Of a stretch of 64,000 nt of DNA, positions 7,189-16,348 are shown one piece after another. The translations under genes and the position numbers were made by a program. Each line of letters opens with the position of its first letter. Position 1 is the first letter of the stretch. The notes under the pieces are model-generated. The model was not told where the DNA came from, made no database searches, and saw only the letters and a list, made by a program, of their open reading frames with translations. The DNA lies in the NCBI RefSeq assembly GCF_963666255.1, contig NZ_OY762656.1:1054001-1118000 (forward strand), written 5' to 3'. Source of the DNA: an uncultured Propionivibrio sp. (GTDB taxonomy: Bacteria; Pseudomonadota; Gammaproteobacteria; Burkholderiales; Rhodocyclaceae).

Positions 7189-9195
7189 ATGACTACAGGA
7201 CATATTTTCAAGCTTTCCGCGCTCTCGCTCTGCCTTTGCTCGGCGTACGATGCGTCGCTGGCCGCTGATGCTGACGTGGATGCCCTGACGAAGCCGGACA
7301 GTTCGGTTTCAGTCGGGGTCGGCAACTGGTCGGGAGATCGCCACCAGCAGGGTATCTACGACGGCATGCGTGATAAGGGCGCGGTCGGCCTGATGGATGC
7401 CGATATCAACAAGCGGGACGATGAGACCGGCACCTGGCTCAAGCTGAAGGCTAGCAATCTCGGGCTGGAAACGCGCGAAATGAAGGCGGAATATCTGCGC
7501 CAGGGTGACATGGGCGTGTCGTTTGAGTACTCGCGGACGCCCTCGGTCAACCCGAACACCTTTTCGACGCGGCTACAAGGCGTCGGCTCGACCACCGAAA
7601 CAGTTCCCTCGACCTCCGGGACAAACGGAGACATTTTGTTGGGAACGAAACGCGATCTTTATGGCGTCGGCTTCACAAAGCGCTTTAACGCCGAATTCGA
7701 TCTCGTTGTTAATTTCAAAAACGAGGAAAAGACCGGAACGCGCGCCTCTGGTGTAGGTACCGGCGCATATTTTGCGGTAGAGCCGATCAACAGCACGACG
7801 CGTCAATTGGAGACGACGCTCAACTATACGACGAAGGCGCTACAACTTTCGGGTGGCTATTACGGCAGTTGGTACGGTAACAACGTTGGCAACAGTTCGG
7901 TGACAATAAATTATCCGACGAATGCGACTACCTATCTGTCCTTGCCTCTGGACAACCAGGCGCATCAGGCTTTTCTGAATGGAGGCTACAACTTCACGCC
8001 AACGACGCGCGGGACGTTCAAAGCGGCCTACACCTATGCTGCGCAGAACCAGGCGCTGGCGAATCAAGGGTGGAGTGCTGCTCCTTCGAGCCTGAATGCG
8101 GTGGTCAATACGACCTTGCTGCAGATGGGGCTAACCTCTCGTCTGACCAAGGACCTTTCAGTTGCCGCGAATTTGCGCTATCACAATGTCGATGACGCGA
8201 CGCCGACCTCTCTCGTCTTGAACTCCGGGTCGAACGTGGCAAATTACATGCCTTGGTCATACAAGACGCTGACCGGGAAACTGGAGGGAACCTATCGTTT
8301 GCCGAAGGGCTACAGCTTGACCGCAGGGCTGGATCAGAATCGGCAGGATCGTGGTATTCCTAGCGGCTTCGACACTCAGCGGGCCGTTCCATATCGCCAG
8401 AAGGTAGAAGAAACGACGTACCGTGTTCAGTTGCGTCGATCGATGTCGGAGACGATCAATGGTGCGATTGCTTACCTCTACAGCGATCGGACCGGATCCT
8501 CTTATGGTTCGTCGGCTGCTGGACCTACGGGAACGCAGAGCAATCTCATCAACCCGATCAACGTCGCAAATCGGACACGCAACAAGATCCGCATGCTTTT
8601 TGATTGGACGCCCATCGATGATCTGACGTTGCAGTTTACGGCGGAAAATGCCCGGGATAACTACGCCTTCGATCATGTTTACGGTGTTCGGGACGGCAAT
8701 GCCCTGCACTACAATCTGGATGCAACCTACGCCGTCAGTGACAAGTGGAGTTTGAACTCTTGGTACTCTTATGATCGCAATCGCGCGCATCAGCTCAATA
8801 CTCAATTGGCCGATGCCCTGCAGTCAGTCGATCACTCGGTTGGATTCGGTGCGCGCGGCAACGCCAGTGAGCGCCTGAAATTCGGCGGCGATATCGTTTG
8901 GACGCGCGATACCAGCACCTATCAGCAAGCCGCGGCGCAGCCGTCGACGCTCGAGCCGATCACCAATATCCTCTTCCGCGCCAAGATTTTCTCGCAATAC
9001 ACGCTCGACAAACACTCGGAAGTGCGCTTTGACTTCATCCATGAGCGCTGGAAGACCAATGACTGGACCTGGATGTTCGCGAATGGCAGTGCGTTCGTGT
9101 ATGGCACGGGGACGAACGATGGAACCATGGTCTCGGCCATGCCCAAGCAAATCTCCAACTACGTCGGCGCGCGCTATATTTATCGCTTCCAGTAA
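7189..9195 (+). CDS. outer-membrane beta-barrel protein, MtrB/PioB (MtoB) family
   Basis: This 668-residue protein has a signal peptide (cleavage near SLA-ADAD, about residue 26). The mature part is rich in alternating polar and aromatic residues typical of a large barrel and ends in an aromatic strand (NYVGARYIYRF). MtrB/PioB proteins form a sheath around the decaheme cytochrome so that electrons can cross the outer membrane. The segment SVSVGVGNWSGDRHQQGIYD at the mature N-terminus fits the family. I find no cysteine in the mature protein, so the N-terminal CXXC known from Shewanella MtrB is absent. Several 60-base lines inside the gene have only about 47-57% GC, lower than the neighbouring genes. 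A terminator follows at 9224. Confidence 0.92.
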   Translation: MTTGHIFKLSALSLCLCSAYDASLAADADVDALTKPDSSVSVGVGNWSGDRHQQGIYDGMRDKGAVGLMDADINKRDDETGTWLKLKASNLGLETREMKAEYLRQGDMGVSFEYSRTPSVNPNTFSTRLQGVGSTTETVPSTSGTNGDILLGTKRDLYGVGFTKRFNAEFDLVVNFKNEEKTGTRASGVGTGAYFAVEPINSTTRQLETTLNYTTKALQLSGGYYGSWYGNNVGNSSVTINYPTNATTYLSLPLDNQAHQAFLNGGYNFTPTTRGTFKAAYTYAAQNQALANQGWSAAPSSLNAVVNTTLLQMGLTSRLTKDLSVAANLRYHNVDDATPTSLVLNSGSNVANYMPWSYKTLTGKLEGTYRLPKGYSLTAGLDQNRQDRGIPSGFDTQRAVPYRQKVEETTYRVQLRRSMSETINGAIAYLYSDRTGSSYGSSAAGPTGTQSNLINPINVANRTRNKIRMLFDWTPIDDLTLQFTAENARDNYAFDHVYGVRDGNALHYNLDATYAVSDKWSLNSWYSYDRNRAHQLNTQLADALQSVDHSVGFGARGNASERLKFGGDIVWTRDTSTYQQAAAQPSTLEPITNILFRAKIFSQYTLDKHSEVRFDFIHERWKTNDWTWMFANGSAFVYGTGTNDGTMVSAMPKQISNYVGARYIYRFQ

Positions 9196-9223
9196 TACCT
9201 ACCGCCAAGCTGCACAGCCCCTT

Positions 9224-9257
9224 AACGGCGATGCCTTCCGGCATCGCCGTTTCCTTT
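9224..9257 (+). terminator. intrinsic terminator after the cytochrome/barrel genes
   Basis: A perfect 12-base-pair stem, AACGGCGATGCC (9224-9235) with GGCATCGCCGTT (9240-9251), closes on a TTCC loop and is followed by a pyrimidine-rich TCCTTTCC. It lies 29 bases after the barrel stop codon and separates the electron-transfer genes from hypF. Confidence 0.85.
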
Positions 9258-9399
9258 CCGTAAAACCACGCATATACCCTGTGGATTCCTTGCGCTAGAA
9301 TCAGCCGATAATATGTCCGGCTATGCTCAATGGGATATCCGTTTATTGAGTCGGTATTTCGAGCTTGGCTTGTCGCCAATACCAATGGGTTATGTCTGA

Positions 9400-11721
9400 G
9401 TGCAAAGCTCTGAAAATATGGAAATCGTCTGCCAGCGCGTGCGGATTAACGGCGTTGTGCAAGGAGTGGGGTTCCGGCCGCTGGTGTGGCGGTTGGCCAA
9501 GGAACTCGGCCTGACCGGCTGGGTCCGCAACGATGCTCGTGGTGTCGAACTCGAGGTGAGCGGCGCGCGTGCGCATGTGGAGACCTTGATCGAGCGCTTG
9601 CATAGGGATGCGCCGCCGAACGCCCAGATCGATGCGATTACGTCCCGATATACCGAATCCGTATCAGTATCCGGCGATTTTTTCATTCTCGACAGTCGCG
9701 GCGGACGTTCGGCGACGATGATCGGGCCCGATATGACGTTGTGCCGGGATTGCCTGGCCGAAATGTTCGATCCTTCCAGCAGACGCTGGCGCTATGCCTT
9801 GACCAATTGCGGCCATTGCGGTCCGCGCTATTCGATTTGTACCGGTTTGCCGTTCGATCGTGCCCGCACCAGCCTCAAGCCGTTCGCGATGTGCGGCAAA
9901 TGCGAGGGGGAATATCACCGGGCGCACGATCGACGTCTGCATGCCGAGGGGAACTGTTGCCCGCGTTGTGGCCCTCACCTCTCGCTTCTCGATGCCGGCG
10001 GAAAGCCGGTTTCCGGTGATGTCGTCGTCAATGCGCTGGCCTTGATCCGGGCGGGGCGCATCATTGCGATCAAGGGGCCGGGCGGATTCCACCTTTTCTG
10101 CGATGCGCGCAATCCCGCGGCGGTCGCCTTGATGCGCGAACGCAAGCGGCGCCAGTGCAAGCCGTTCCCGGTGATGTTCGCCAGCGCGATGTCGGCGCTT
10201 CCGTATGTTCAGTTCCGTGTCGGCGAGCCGGGACTGCTGACGCTGCCGGAGCGCCCGATCATCCTGCTCAACAAGCGCAAGCGCTGCGACGAGGTGATGC
10301 CGGCGGTCGCTCCGGACCTTCACTGGCTTGGCGCCGTCCTGCCGTTTGCGCCGATTCACTATTTGCTTTTCCACGAAGCCGCGGGACGTCCGAGCGGATT
10401 GCAGTGGTTGGAGAGCGATCAGGAATTGGTGCTCATGATGAGCAGTGGCAATCTCGCGCGCGAACCGATCGCCATCGACAACGATGAGGCGTTGCAACGC
10501 TTGGCCGGCGTCGCCGATGCCTTTGTCATGCACGACGGCAAGATCGTCACGCGCTGTGACGACAGTGTCGCCTGTTCGGCGCCGGGTGGCTTGCAACTCG
10601 TCCGGCGTTCACGCGGCTACGCGCCGAAAGCGCTGAAATTGCCGCAGTCGGGACCGCCGGTACTCGCCGTCGGCGGTCCGGTCAAGAATGCCATTTGCGT
10701 CACGCGCGGCAATGAGGCCTTTGTGTCGCAACATATTGGGGAACTGTCTAATCCGGTCGCCGCAGCCAGTTTCGAGGATAACGTGCAGCATCTGCTCAAA
10801 ATGCTTGAGGTGGTGCCGGCGGTGATTGCGCATGATATCCATCGGGATGCCTATGTCACTGCGCTGGTGGAAGAAATGGCGCGTCAGCGCGACGTGCCGA
10901 TGCTGGCGGTGCAGCATCATCACGCGCACGTGGCGGCAGTACTCGCCGAGCATCAGGTGGTCGAGCCGACGTTTGGTCTGGCGCTCGATGGCGGCGAACT
11001 CGGGACCGATGGCACGATCTGGGGCGGCGAATTGCTCAAGGTCAGCGGCGCGCGCTTCGAGCGCGTCGGTCATCTGTCACCCTTCCTGTTGCCAGGCTCC
11101 GAAGTCGAGTCGCGCGTGCCTTGGCGCTTGGCCGCATCGATCCTGCAGGCACTTGGTCGCGGCGACGAGATCGTCCGACGCTTCCCGGGTCTTTCTGGCG
11201 TCGACAGCGTTGCAGCCGAACTGGCTGCGGGCGCGATGGGGCGGCAGTCCTCGAGTCTTGGTCGTCTGTTTGAGGCGGCCGCCGGGCTGCTGGGCATTCG
11301 GCACGAACTGATCTACCGGGATCAGGCCGGCTTGCTGATGGAAGGTTTTGCCGAGCGCTTCGGCGCCGCCGAACCGTTGTCGGACGGCTGGCGCGTGTCG
11401 GGGAATCAGCTCGATCTCTTGCCCGTGTTCGAATACCTGCGGGAAGAGCGGGAGCCGCAACGCGGCGCCGCGGTCTTCTATGCCACCGTCGCAGCGGCCC
11501 TGGCCGACTGGATGCGGGGTCTCGTGCCCGAGGGCAGCGCGGTGGCCACCGGTGGCGGGTGCATGCAGAATCAGGTGTTCTCGCGCGAGCTGAGGTTCCG
11601 GGCCGGGAAGTTCGGGTTGACATTGCTGGAGGCGCGTCGCCTGCCGCCGAGCGACGGTGCGCTGGCGCTGGGTCAGGCCTGGGTTGCCCAGCGCTACCTG
11701 CTTGGCGACAGCCTGGGCTGA
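9400..11721 (+). CDS. hypF: carbamoyltransferase HypF
   Basis: HypF makes the thiocarbamoyl group that becomes the cyanide ligands of [NiFe]-hydrogenase. All parts are visible in the 773-residue protein: an acylphosphatase domain (VVQGVGFRP, first 90 residues), two zinc-finger pairs (CRDC...CGHC and CGKC...CPRC), a YrdC-like domain (KGPGGFHLFCDA), and a Kae1-like carbamoyltransferase domain with the HHHAHVAA metal motif. The frame opens with GTG at 9400, directly after a stop. ATG at 9418 is an equally good start. No other hyp or hydrogenase gene is in the window, so its partners must lie elsewhere. It converges with rlpA, leaving a 10-base gap. Confidence 0.96.
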   Translation: MQSSENMEIVCQRVRINGVVQGVGFRPLVWRLAKELGLTGWVRNDARGVELEVSGARAHVETLIERLHRDAPPNAQIDAITSRYTESVSVSGDFFILDSRGGRSATMIGPDMTLCRDCLAEMFDPSSRRWRYALTNCGHCGPRYSICTGLPFDRARTSLKPFAMCGKCEGEYHRAHDRRLHAEGNCCPRCGPHLSLLDAGGKPVSGDVVVNALALIRAGRIIAIKGPGGFHLFCDARNPAAVALMRERKRRQCKPFPVMFASAMSALPYVQFRVGEPGLLTLPERPIILLNKRKRCDEVMPAVAPDLHWLGAVLPFAPIHYLLFHEAAGRPSGLQWLESDQELVLMMSSGNLAREPIAIDNDEALQRLAGVADAFVMHDGKIVTRCDDSVACSAPGGLQLVRRSRGYAPKALKLPQSGPPVLAVGGPVKNAICVTRGNEAFVSQHIGELSNPVAAASFEDNVQHLLKMLEVVPAVIAHDIHRDAYVTALVEEMARQRDVPMLAVQHHHAHVAAVLAEHQVVEPTFGLALDGGELGTDGTIWGGELLKVSGARFERVGHLSPFLLPGSEVESRVPWRLAASILQALGRGDEIVRRFPGLSGVDSVAAELAAGAMGRQSSSLGRLFEAAAGLLGIRHELIYRDQAGLLMEGFAERFGAAEPLSDGWRVSGNQLDLLPVFEYLREEREPQRGAAVFYATVAAALADWMRGLVPEGSAVATGGGCMQNQVFSRELRFRAGKFGLTLLEARRLPPSDGALALGQAWVAQRYLLGDSLG

Positions 11722-11731
11722 ACGGAGCGCG

Positions 11732-12778
11732 TCAGCGGACGACGAAAGCCGGCTTCTGGCCGTAGGACAAGCGGATGCGTTCGGCGACTTTTTCCGCGTC
11801 GGCCCGACTCGGGAAAGGACCGACCTGAACGCGGTACCAGCTATCGCCAGGAACGACGATAATCGGTTCATCGACCCAGTCGAGTTCGCGGGCGATATGA
11901 GTACGCAGGCTCTCGGCGTTGTCGTTGTTCGAGAAGGCTCCCAACTGCAGATAAACCCCGGCGGCCAGCGTCGTCGGACGCGCGGCGGGTGTTGCCGGTT
12001 CGGCGGCCAGCCGGCTGGCCAGCAGTTCGATCTCGTCGCGGCCGCCTGGCGTCGGCGCCGGCGGTTTAACCTGGGCATAAGAAACCGAGGTCGCATCCCC
12101 GGGGATGATCGTTTCAACCTCGACCATCGTGCTGCCGTTGTTGACATAGCCGAGGCGATAGGCGGCTGCATATGACAGGTCGATGATGCGGTCGGCATGG
12201 AATGGTCCGCGGTCGGTAACGCGCACGACGACGCTCTTGCCGTTGGCCGGGTTGCTGACGCGGACGTAGGACGGAATCGCCAGCGTCGGGTGCGCCGCCG
12301 TCATCGAGAACATATCGTAGGGTTCGCCGATCGACGTCCGCTGCCCGTGGAATTTCTTGCCGTACCAACTGGCGATGCCGCGTTGCCGAAACGCCCGCAG
12401 CGTCGTGTCCGGCATATAGGATTTGCCGAGCACGCTGTAAGGTCGGTTGGCGAATCGGTGGAGCGGTTCGAGTCGCGGTTGTGCGTCAGGGATGTCATCA
12501 AGATTGTCGGGAATCTCGTCGCCCGGACCGTCGTCCTTGTAGTAGCCGCCGCCGCGCCTTTGCACGACCTGCGTTTTCCGCGTTGCGGGTTTCGGCACTG
12601 TCACTGCGGGGTCGGCCCGGTTGGCCGTATCGCGGGGTTCGACGACCTGGACCTGGGTGCTGCCGCAACCGGCCAACACAAGCACTGTGACGGATACGAA
12701 CAACGCCGGAACACGCAGGCTGGTGTCGTGTCCGGTCTTGCCCTGTGTGATGCGATGCGTATCTTCTTTGGCTGTCAT
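11732..12778 (-). CDS. rlpA: septal ring lytic transglycosylase RlpA family lipoprotein
   Basis: RlpA is an outer-membrane lipoprotein that cleaves peptidoglycan strands lacking stem peptides. The 348-residue product has a lipobox (LVLAGC, cysteine near residue 38), a proline/charge-rich linker, a double-psi barrel domain (GIASWYGKKFHGQRT through RVTDRGPF and DLSYAAA, about 135-220), and a C-terminal SPOR domain (about 270-345) that binds denuded glycan. It closes the mre-mrd operon, 19 bases after rodA. The first residues before the hydrophobic stretch are rather long for a signal peptide, so the true start may lie a few codons later. Confidence 0.93.
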   Translation of the reverse strand: MTAKEDTHRITQGKTGHDTSLRVPALFVSVTVLVLAGCGSTQVQVVEPRDTANRADPAVTVPKPATRKTQVVQRRGGGYYKDDGPGDEIPDNLDDIPDAQPRLEPLHRFANRPYSVLGKSYMPDTTLRAFRQRGIASWYGKKFHGQRTSIGEPYDMFSMTAAHPTLAIPSYVRVSNPANGKSVVVRVTDRGPFHADRIIDLSYAAAYRLGYVNNGSTMVEVETIIPGDATSVSYAQVKPPAPTPGGRDEIELLASRLAAEPATPAARPTTLAAGVYLQLGAFSNNDNAESLRTHIARELDWVDEPIIVVPGDSWYRVQVGPFPSRADAEKVAERIRLSYGQKPAFVVR

Positions 12779-12797
12779 GACAACGAAATGCGAAGTT

Positions 12798-13898
12798 TCA
12801 TTTCTTGACGAGCATGCGATGCGACTGGATGCTCATCAGGATGCCGAGTCCGAGGAACAGCGTGACGAGTGCGGTGCCGCCATAGCTCATGAACGGAAGC
12901 GGAACACCGACGACGGGCAGGATGCCGCTGACCATTCCCATATTGACGAAGGCATAGGTGAAGAAACTCAGCGTGATCGAGCCTCCAAGCACGCGGGCGA
13001 ATAGCGTCGAGGCGTTGGCGGTGATCATCAGTCCGCGGGCGATCAGCAGCACGTAGAGCACGGCCAGGATGGTGCAGCCGATCAGTCCGCGCTCTTCGGA
13101 AAAAACGGCGAAGATGAAGTCGGTATGCCGTTCGGGAATGAACTCCAGGTGGGTTTGCGTACCTTCCAGCCAGCCTTTGCCGAAAATCCCGCCGGAGCCG
13201 ATGGCGATGGTGGACTGGATGATGTGGTAACCGGAACCCAATGGATCGGTCGAGGGGTCGATCAGCGTCAGGATACGTTTGCGTTGGTAGTCGTGCAGCA
13301 CGGTCCACACGAAGGGCGCGGCGCCGGCGCCGGCGGTAATCATGCCGATGATGATCTTCCACGGAAGACCGGCGAAGAAAATGACGTAGAAGCCGGCCGC
13401 GCCGACGAGGATGGCGGTTCCCAGATCCGGCTGTTTGGCGATCAGTCCGAAGGGGACGATCAGGAGAAGTCCGGCAACACAGTAGTGTCGGAGCTTGAGC
13501 GCGGCCTCGTACTTCTGGAAATACCAGGCCAGCATCAGCGGCATGGCGATCTTGAGAATTTCCGAGGGCTGGATGCGCATGAAGCCGAGCGAAAGCCAGC
13601 GCCGGGCACCGTTGACTTTGACGCCAACGAGAAACACGAGCACCAGCAGGACGACGCCGATGACATACAGCGGAACGGCAAAACGCATCAGCTTCTGCGG
13701 CGGAAACTGCGCCACGCCCCACATCACGGCCAACCCGACCAACATATTGACGAGTTGCGCCAGCGCCCGATTGTTGGCGTCATAGGTGGCGCTGAAGACC
13801 GTTGCCAGACCGGCGAGCATGAGCAGCGCCGTGATGCCGAGCAGCGGCATGTCGAGATTGGAGACGAGGCGGCTGCGGAGTCGGTAGAGGATTTCCAT
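12798..13898 (-). CDS. rodA: peptidoglycan glycosyltransferase RodA (MrdB)
   Basis: RodA is the SEDS-family glycan polymerase of the elongasome. The 366-residue protein is almost entirely membrane-spanning (about ten segments). It carries SEDS signatures: NGARRWLSLGFMRIQPSE, KQPDLGTA, and the C-terminal GVPLPFMSYGGTAL. It begins 8 bases after mrdA, whose product PBP2 is its obligate transpeptidase partner. The pairing and the upstream mreBCD genes make the role clear. Confidence 0.97.
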   Translation of the reverse strand: MEILYRLRSRLVSNLDMPLLGITALLMLAGLATVFSATYDANNRALAQLVNMLVGLAVMWGVAQFPPQKLMRFAVPLYVIGVVLLVLVFLVGVKVNGARRWLSLGFMRIQPSEILKIAMPLMLAWYFQKYEAALKLRHYCVAGLLLIVPFGLIAKQPDLGTAILVGAAGFYVIFFAGLPWKIIIGMITAGAGAAPFVWTVLHDYQRKRILTLIDPSTDPLGSGYHIIQSTIAIGSGGIFGKGWLEGTQTHLEFIPERHTDFIFAVFSEERGLIGCTILAVLYVLLIARGLMITANASTLFARVLGGSITLSFFTYAFVNMGMVSGILPVVGVPLPFMSYGGTALVTLFLGLGILMSIQSHRMLVKK

Positions 13899-13906
13899 GG
13901 CAGTGC

Positions 13907-15826
13907 TTACTCCTCTTCCTCGGCGTTTTCGTCTTCTTTGGCCGGTCCCTTCGGCTGTTTACCGAGCAGGTAGTAGTCAAAGACCATGCGTGCAATCGGT
14001 GCGGCCGACTGCGCGCCGAAGCCGCCGTTCTCGACCAGAACGGCGACGGCGATCTTGGGATCCTCGGCCGGGGCGAAGGCGATGAAGAGTGCGTGGTCAC
14101 GCAGTTCCTGCTTCAGTTTACCGGCCTTGTAGTCGGACCCCTTGAGGCTGAAGACCTGTGCCGTGCCGGTCTTGCCGCCGGAGGTGTATTCAGCGCCGGC
14201 GAAGGCGCGGGCGCCCGTCCCTTCGCGGTTGACGCCGACCATGGCTTTCTTGATCGTGTCGATGTTTTGCTGCTTCCACTCGAGCGTACGAATCGGCTTC
14301 GGCTCGATCATTGTTTTCTCGCCGGACTTGGTATCGGTGATGTATTTGACCAGGTGCGGACGGAACATGACGCCGTTATTGGCGAGCGCTGCCGTGGCCT
14401 GGGCGAGCTGGATCGGCGTGTAGGCGTTGTACCCCTGGCCGATGCCGATCGAGATGGTTTCGCCGGCGAACCACTTTTGTTGCTCCGGACGCTTGAAGCG
14501 CCGCTTTTTCCATTCGGGCGACGGTAGCACGCCTTCCGACTCGCCTTCGATGTCGATGCCGGTTCTCTGGCCGAGACCAATCTGCCCCATGAAGCGCGCG
14601 ATCAGGTCGATGCCCATGTCGTTGGCAAGCATGTAATAGTAGGTGTCGCAGGACTGGACGATCGACTTGTACATGTCGACGAGTCCGTGACCGCCTTTCT
14701 TGTCGTCGCGGAAGGTATGGCCGCCGAAGTTGAAGAAACCGGGGTCGGCGATGGCCTGACTGGGCGTCCGCTTTCCCGTTTCCAGCGCCGCCAGGGCCAT
14801 GAAGGGTTTGAAGGTCGATCCGGGCGGATAGGCGCCGTTGAGGGCGCGGTTGATCATCGGACGGTCACCCGAGGCATTCAGTTGTTCCCAGTCTTCCGTG
14901 CGGATACCGTCAACAAACAGGTTGGGGTCGAAGGTGGGGGTCGATACCAGTGCCAGGAGGCCGCCGCTCGACGGTTCGATGGCCACCAGCGCGCCGCGAC
15001 GATCGCCAAAGGCCTTTTCCGCGATCTCCTGCAATTTGACATCGAGCGTCAGGGTGAGGTTGTTACCTGACACCGGTGGTGTCCGCGACAGACTGCGTAC
15101 GGCGCGGCCGCCGGCATCGATCTCGACCTCCTCGTAGCCGGTCTCGCCATGCAGTTGGAATTCGTAGGATTTTTCCAGACCTGTCTTGCCGATATGGTCG
15201 GTGCCGCGATAATTGGCTTCCTGGTCGTTGCGCTCGATGTCGGCAAGATCGGTCTTGTTGATGCGGTTGATGTAACCAAGCGCATGCGACGCCAGCGACC
15301 CCAGCGGATATTGGCGGAATAGCCGCGCCTTGACTTCGACGCCAGGGAAGCGGTAGCGATTGGCAGCGAAGCGGGCGACATCCTGATCGTTGAGACGCGT
15401 CCGGATCGGCAGGCTTTCGAAGGACTTGCTTTCCTCCATCAATTTCTTGAAGCGCCGCCGGTCTTTCGCCTGGATTTCTATGATTGTGCTGAGACCGTCG
15501 ATCGTCGCTTCGAGGTCATCGACTTTCGAGGGCGTGATCTCGAGCGTGAAAGCGGAGTAGTTTCGGGCGAGGATGACGCCGTTGCGATCGACGATGACCC
15601 CGCGATTGGGGGGGATTGGCACCAGCGAAATGCGGTTGTCTTCGGCGCGGGTGACGTAGTAGTCGTGCTGAACGATCTGCAGATAGATGAAACGCCCGAT
15701 CAACAGCAGGAACGAGAGGAGCACCGCGCCGGCAGCAAAGGCGATGCGAAACCGGAAGCGGTCGAGTTCGCTGTCCTGCGAAGAGAGAGGGGAGGTAAAA
15801 CGATGGCGCACGCGGGCCTCGCTCAA
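13907..15826 (-). CDS. mrdA: penicillin-binding protein 2 (peptidoglycan D,D-transpeptidase)
   Basis: PBP2 cross-links side-wall peptidoglycan during elongation. The 639-residue protein has an N-terminal membrane anchor (about 28-50), a pedestal domain, and a class B transpeptidase domain with the active-site motifs in order: STFK (in YPPGSTFKPFMA), SCD (in QSCDTYYY) and KTG (in SGGKTGTAQV). Its acidic C-terminus (AKEDENAEEEE) is a low-complexity tail. The start overlaps the mreD stop by 4 bases. It is translated with RodA. Confidence 0.97.
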   Translation of the reverse strand: MSEARVRHRFTSPLSSQDSELDRFRFRIAFAAGAVLLSFLLLIGRFIYLQIVQHDYYVTRAEDNRISLVPIPPNRGVIVDRNGVILARNYSAFTLEITPSKVDDLEATIDGLSTIIEIQAKDRRRFKKLMEESKSFESLPIRTRLNDQDVARFAANRYRFPGVEVKARLFRQYPLGSLASHALGYINRINKTDLADIERNDQEANYRGTDHIGKTGLEKSYEFQLHGETGYEEVEIDAGGRAVRSLSRTPPVSGNNLTLTLDVKLQEIAEKAFGDRRGALVAIEPSSGGLLALVSTPTFDPNLFVDGIRTEDWEQLNASGDRPMINRALNGAYPPGSTFKPFMALAALETGKRTPSQAIADPGFFNFGGHTFRDDKKGGHGLVDMYKSIVQSCDTYYYMLANDMGIDLIARFMGQIGLGQRTGIDIEGESEGVLPSPEWKKRRFKRPEQQKWFAGETISIGIGQGYNAYTPIQLAQATAALANNGVMFRPHLVKYITDTKSGEKTMIEPKPIRTLEWKQQNIDTIKKAMVGVNREGTGARAFAGAEYTSGGKTGTAQVFSLKGSDYKAGKLKQELRDHALFIAFAPAEDPKIAVAVLVENGGFGAQSAAPIARMVFDYYLLGKQPKGPAKEDENAEEEE

Positions 15827-16344
15827 ATCGGCCGGTTGGCGTCGTGTTCGATCGGCTGGTACTGCGGTAGCAGCAGCACGTACGTCAGCGGCGGCCAGAG
15901 GATGGTGGCGAGGAACGGTCCGACGAAATAGCCCCAGCCGGGGAAGTCGACCCCGGGGGCGAGGCGAACGATCACCTGCACCGCCTGCACAACCAGCATT
16001 AACGGCAGGACGTGCAATGCCTGCTGCGAGAGCGGGAACCAGAGAATGCGGCGTGACAGCAATTCTGCCAGATAGGCGACGATGACGTAGGCCAGCGCGT
16101 GCTGTCCGAGCAGGCTCGCATCGGCGACATCCATTGCCAGTCCCAGCAGAAAACCTGAACCCATGCCGACGCGGCGCGGTTCGCGGATGCTCCAGAAAAC
16201 GAGCACCAGGGCAACCCAGTCTGGGATCCAGTTGATCGAAGCTGTCGGCAGGAAGTTGAGGAACAGCGCGATGATCAGGCTCAGCGCGATGAAGAAGGGC
16301 CGGACCGGCTGCAGGATGCGTGACGAGGAATAGGTGGTTTGCAT
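15823..16344 (-). CDS. mreD: rod shape-determining protein MreD
   Basis: MreD is a small inner-membrane protein of the elongasome. The 173-residue product is hydrophobic with about five membrane spans and contains the GMGSGFLLGLAMDVADASLLG segment typical of the family (about 60-80). It lies between mreC (4-base gap) and mrdA (4-base overlap). Sequence conservation in MreD is low, but the position makes the call secure. Confidence 0.93.
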   Translation of the reverse strand: MQTTYSSSRILQPVRPFFIALSLIIALFLNFLPTASINWIPDWVALVLVFWSIREPRRVGMGSGFLLGLAMDVADASLLGQHALAYVIVAYLAELLSRRILWFPLSQQALHVLPLMLVVQAVQVIVRLAPGVDFPGWGYFVGPFLATILWPPLTYVLLLPQYQPIEHDANRPI

Positions 16345-16348
16345 GGGC

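Noticed and set aside
9280-9300. Possible sigma-54 promoter before hypF (TGGATTCCTTGC)
   Set aside because: The spacing between GG and GC is not the required ten bases, so the -24/-12 pattern fails.
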